DNA of 7,713 nucleotides, taken from NCBI GenBank assembly GCA_946487985.1, contig CAMLUY010000045.1:1-7713 (forward strand), given 5' to 3'. Source of the stretch: an uncultured Clostridia bacterium. GTDB lineage: Bacteria; Bacillota; Clostridia; Christensenellales; UBA1242. Each line of letters begins with the position of its first letter. Within the stretch, counting starts at the first letter, position 1. A model generated the notes under the pieces. It was not told where the DNA came from and searched no databases. It worked only from the letters and a program-made list of their open reading frames with translations. Position numbers and translations under genes: made by a program. This document shows positions 7,706 to 7,713 of this stretch, piece after piece.

Positions 7706-7713
7706 ATAAAATT

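Overview
The window is almost entirely one gene. On the minus strand an ATG at 7609 opens a reading frame that runs through the whole window to base 1 with no stop codon. This gives at least 2,536 codons (about 280 kDa), and the C-terminus lies outside the window. I read the codons over large parts of the frame and found no TAA, TAG or TGA. The register at the start codon matches the register at base 2, so no frameshift is needed. The standard bacterial code is enough. All other open frames on either strand are short shadows of this gene.

Layout, read in the direction of transcription (right to left). Bases 7713-7610 are an AT-rich upstream region with a plausible sigma-A-type promoter (7705-7677), a leader of about 60 nt and a good Shine-Dalgarno sequence (7622-7617). 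Next come a lysine-rich cytoplasmic tip and one glycine-rich membrane segment (residues 1-48). Two N-proximal Ig-like modules follow (about 54-290). A long beta-rich stretch then has no family I can name (about 290-1070). Two related MBG-like modules lie at about 1097-1228, followed by another beta-rich stretch. From about residue 1939 there are Ig-like modules of roughly 100 residues. The last visible part holds an EF-hand-like calcium loop (2243-2254) and a strictly alternating threonine tract (2327-2341).

The protein is rich in Thr, Ser, Asn, Asp and Tyr and has only about six Cys. Together with the N-terminal membrane segment and the serial beta-sandwich-like modules, this points to a giant cell-surface stalk or adhesin-like protein exported by the Sec pathway. 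I see no enzyme active site, sortase signal or known ligand-binding domain in the visible part, so its function is unknown.

The organism is probably a low-GC Gram-positive bacterium. The evidence is the strong AGGTG-type ribosome binding site, the AT-rich promoter, the moderately low GC and the Lys-rich N-terminus. An uncultured gut Clostridia lineage (Christensenellales-like) is my best guess from general resemblance to giant proteins in such genomes. That is inference, not something the sequence proves. No RNA gene, mobile element, CRISPR array or second gene is visible.
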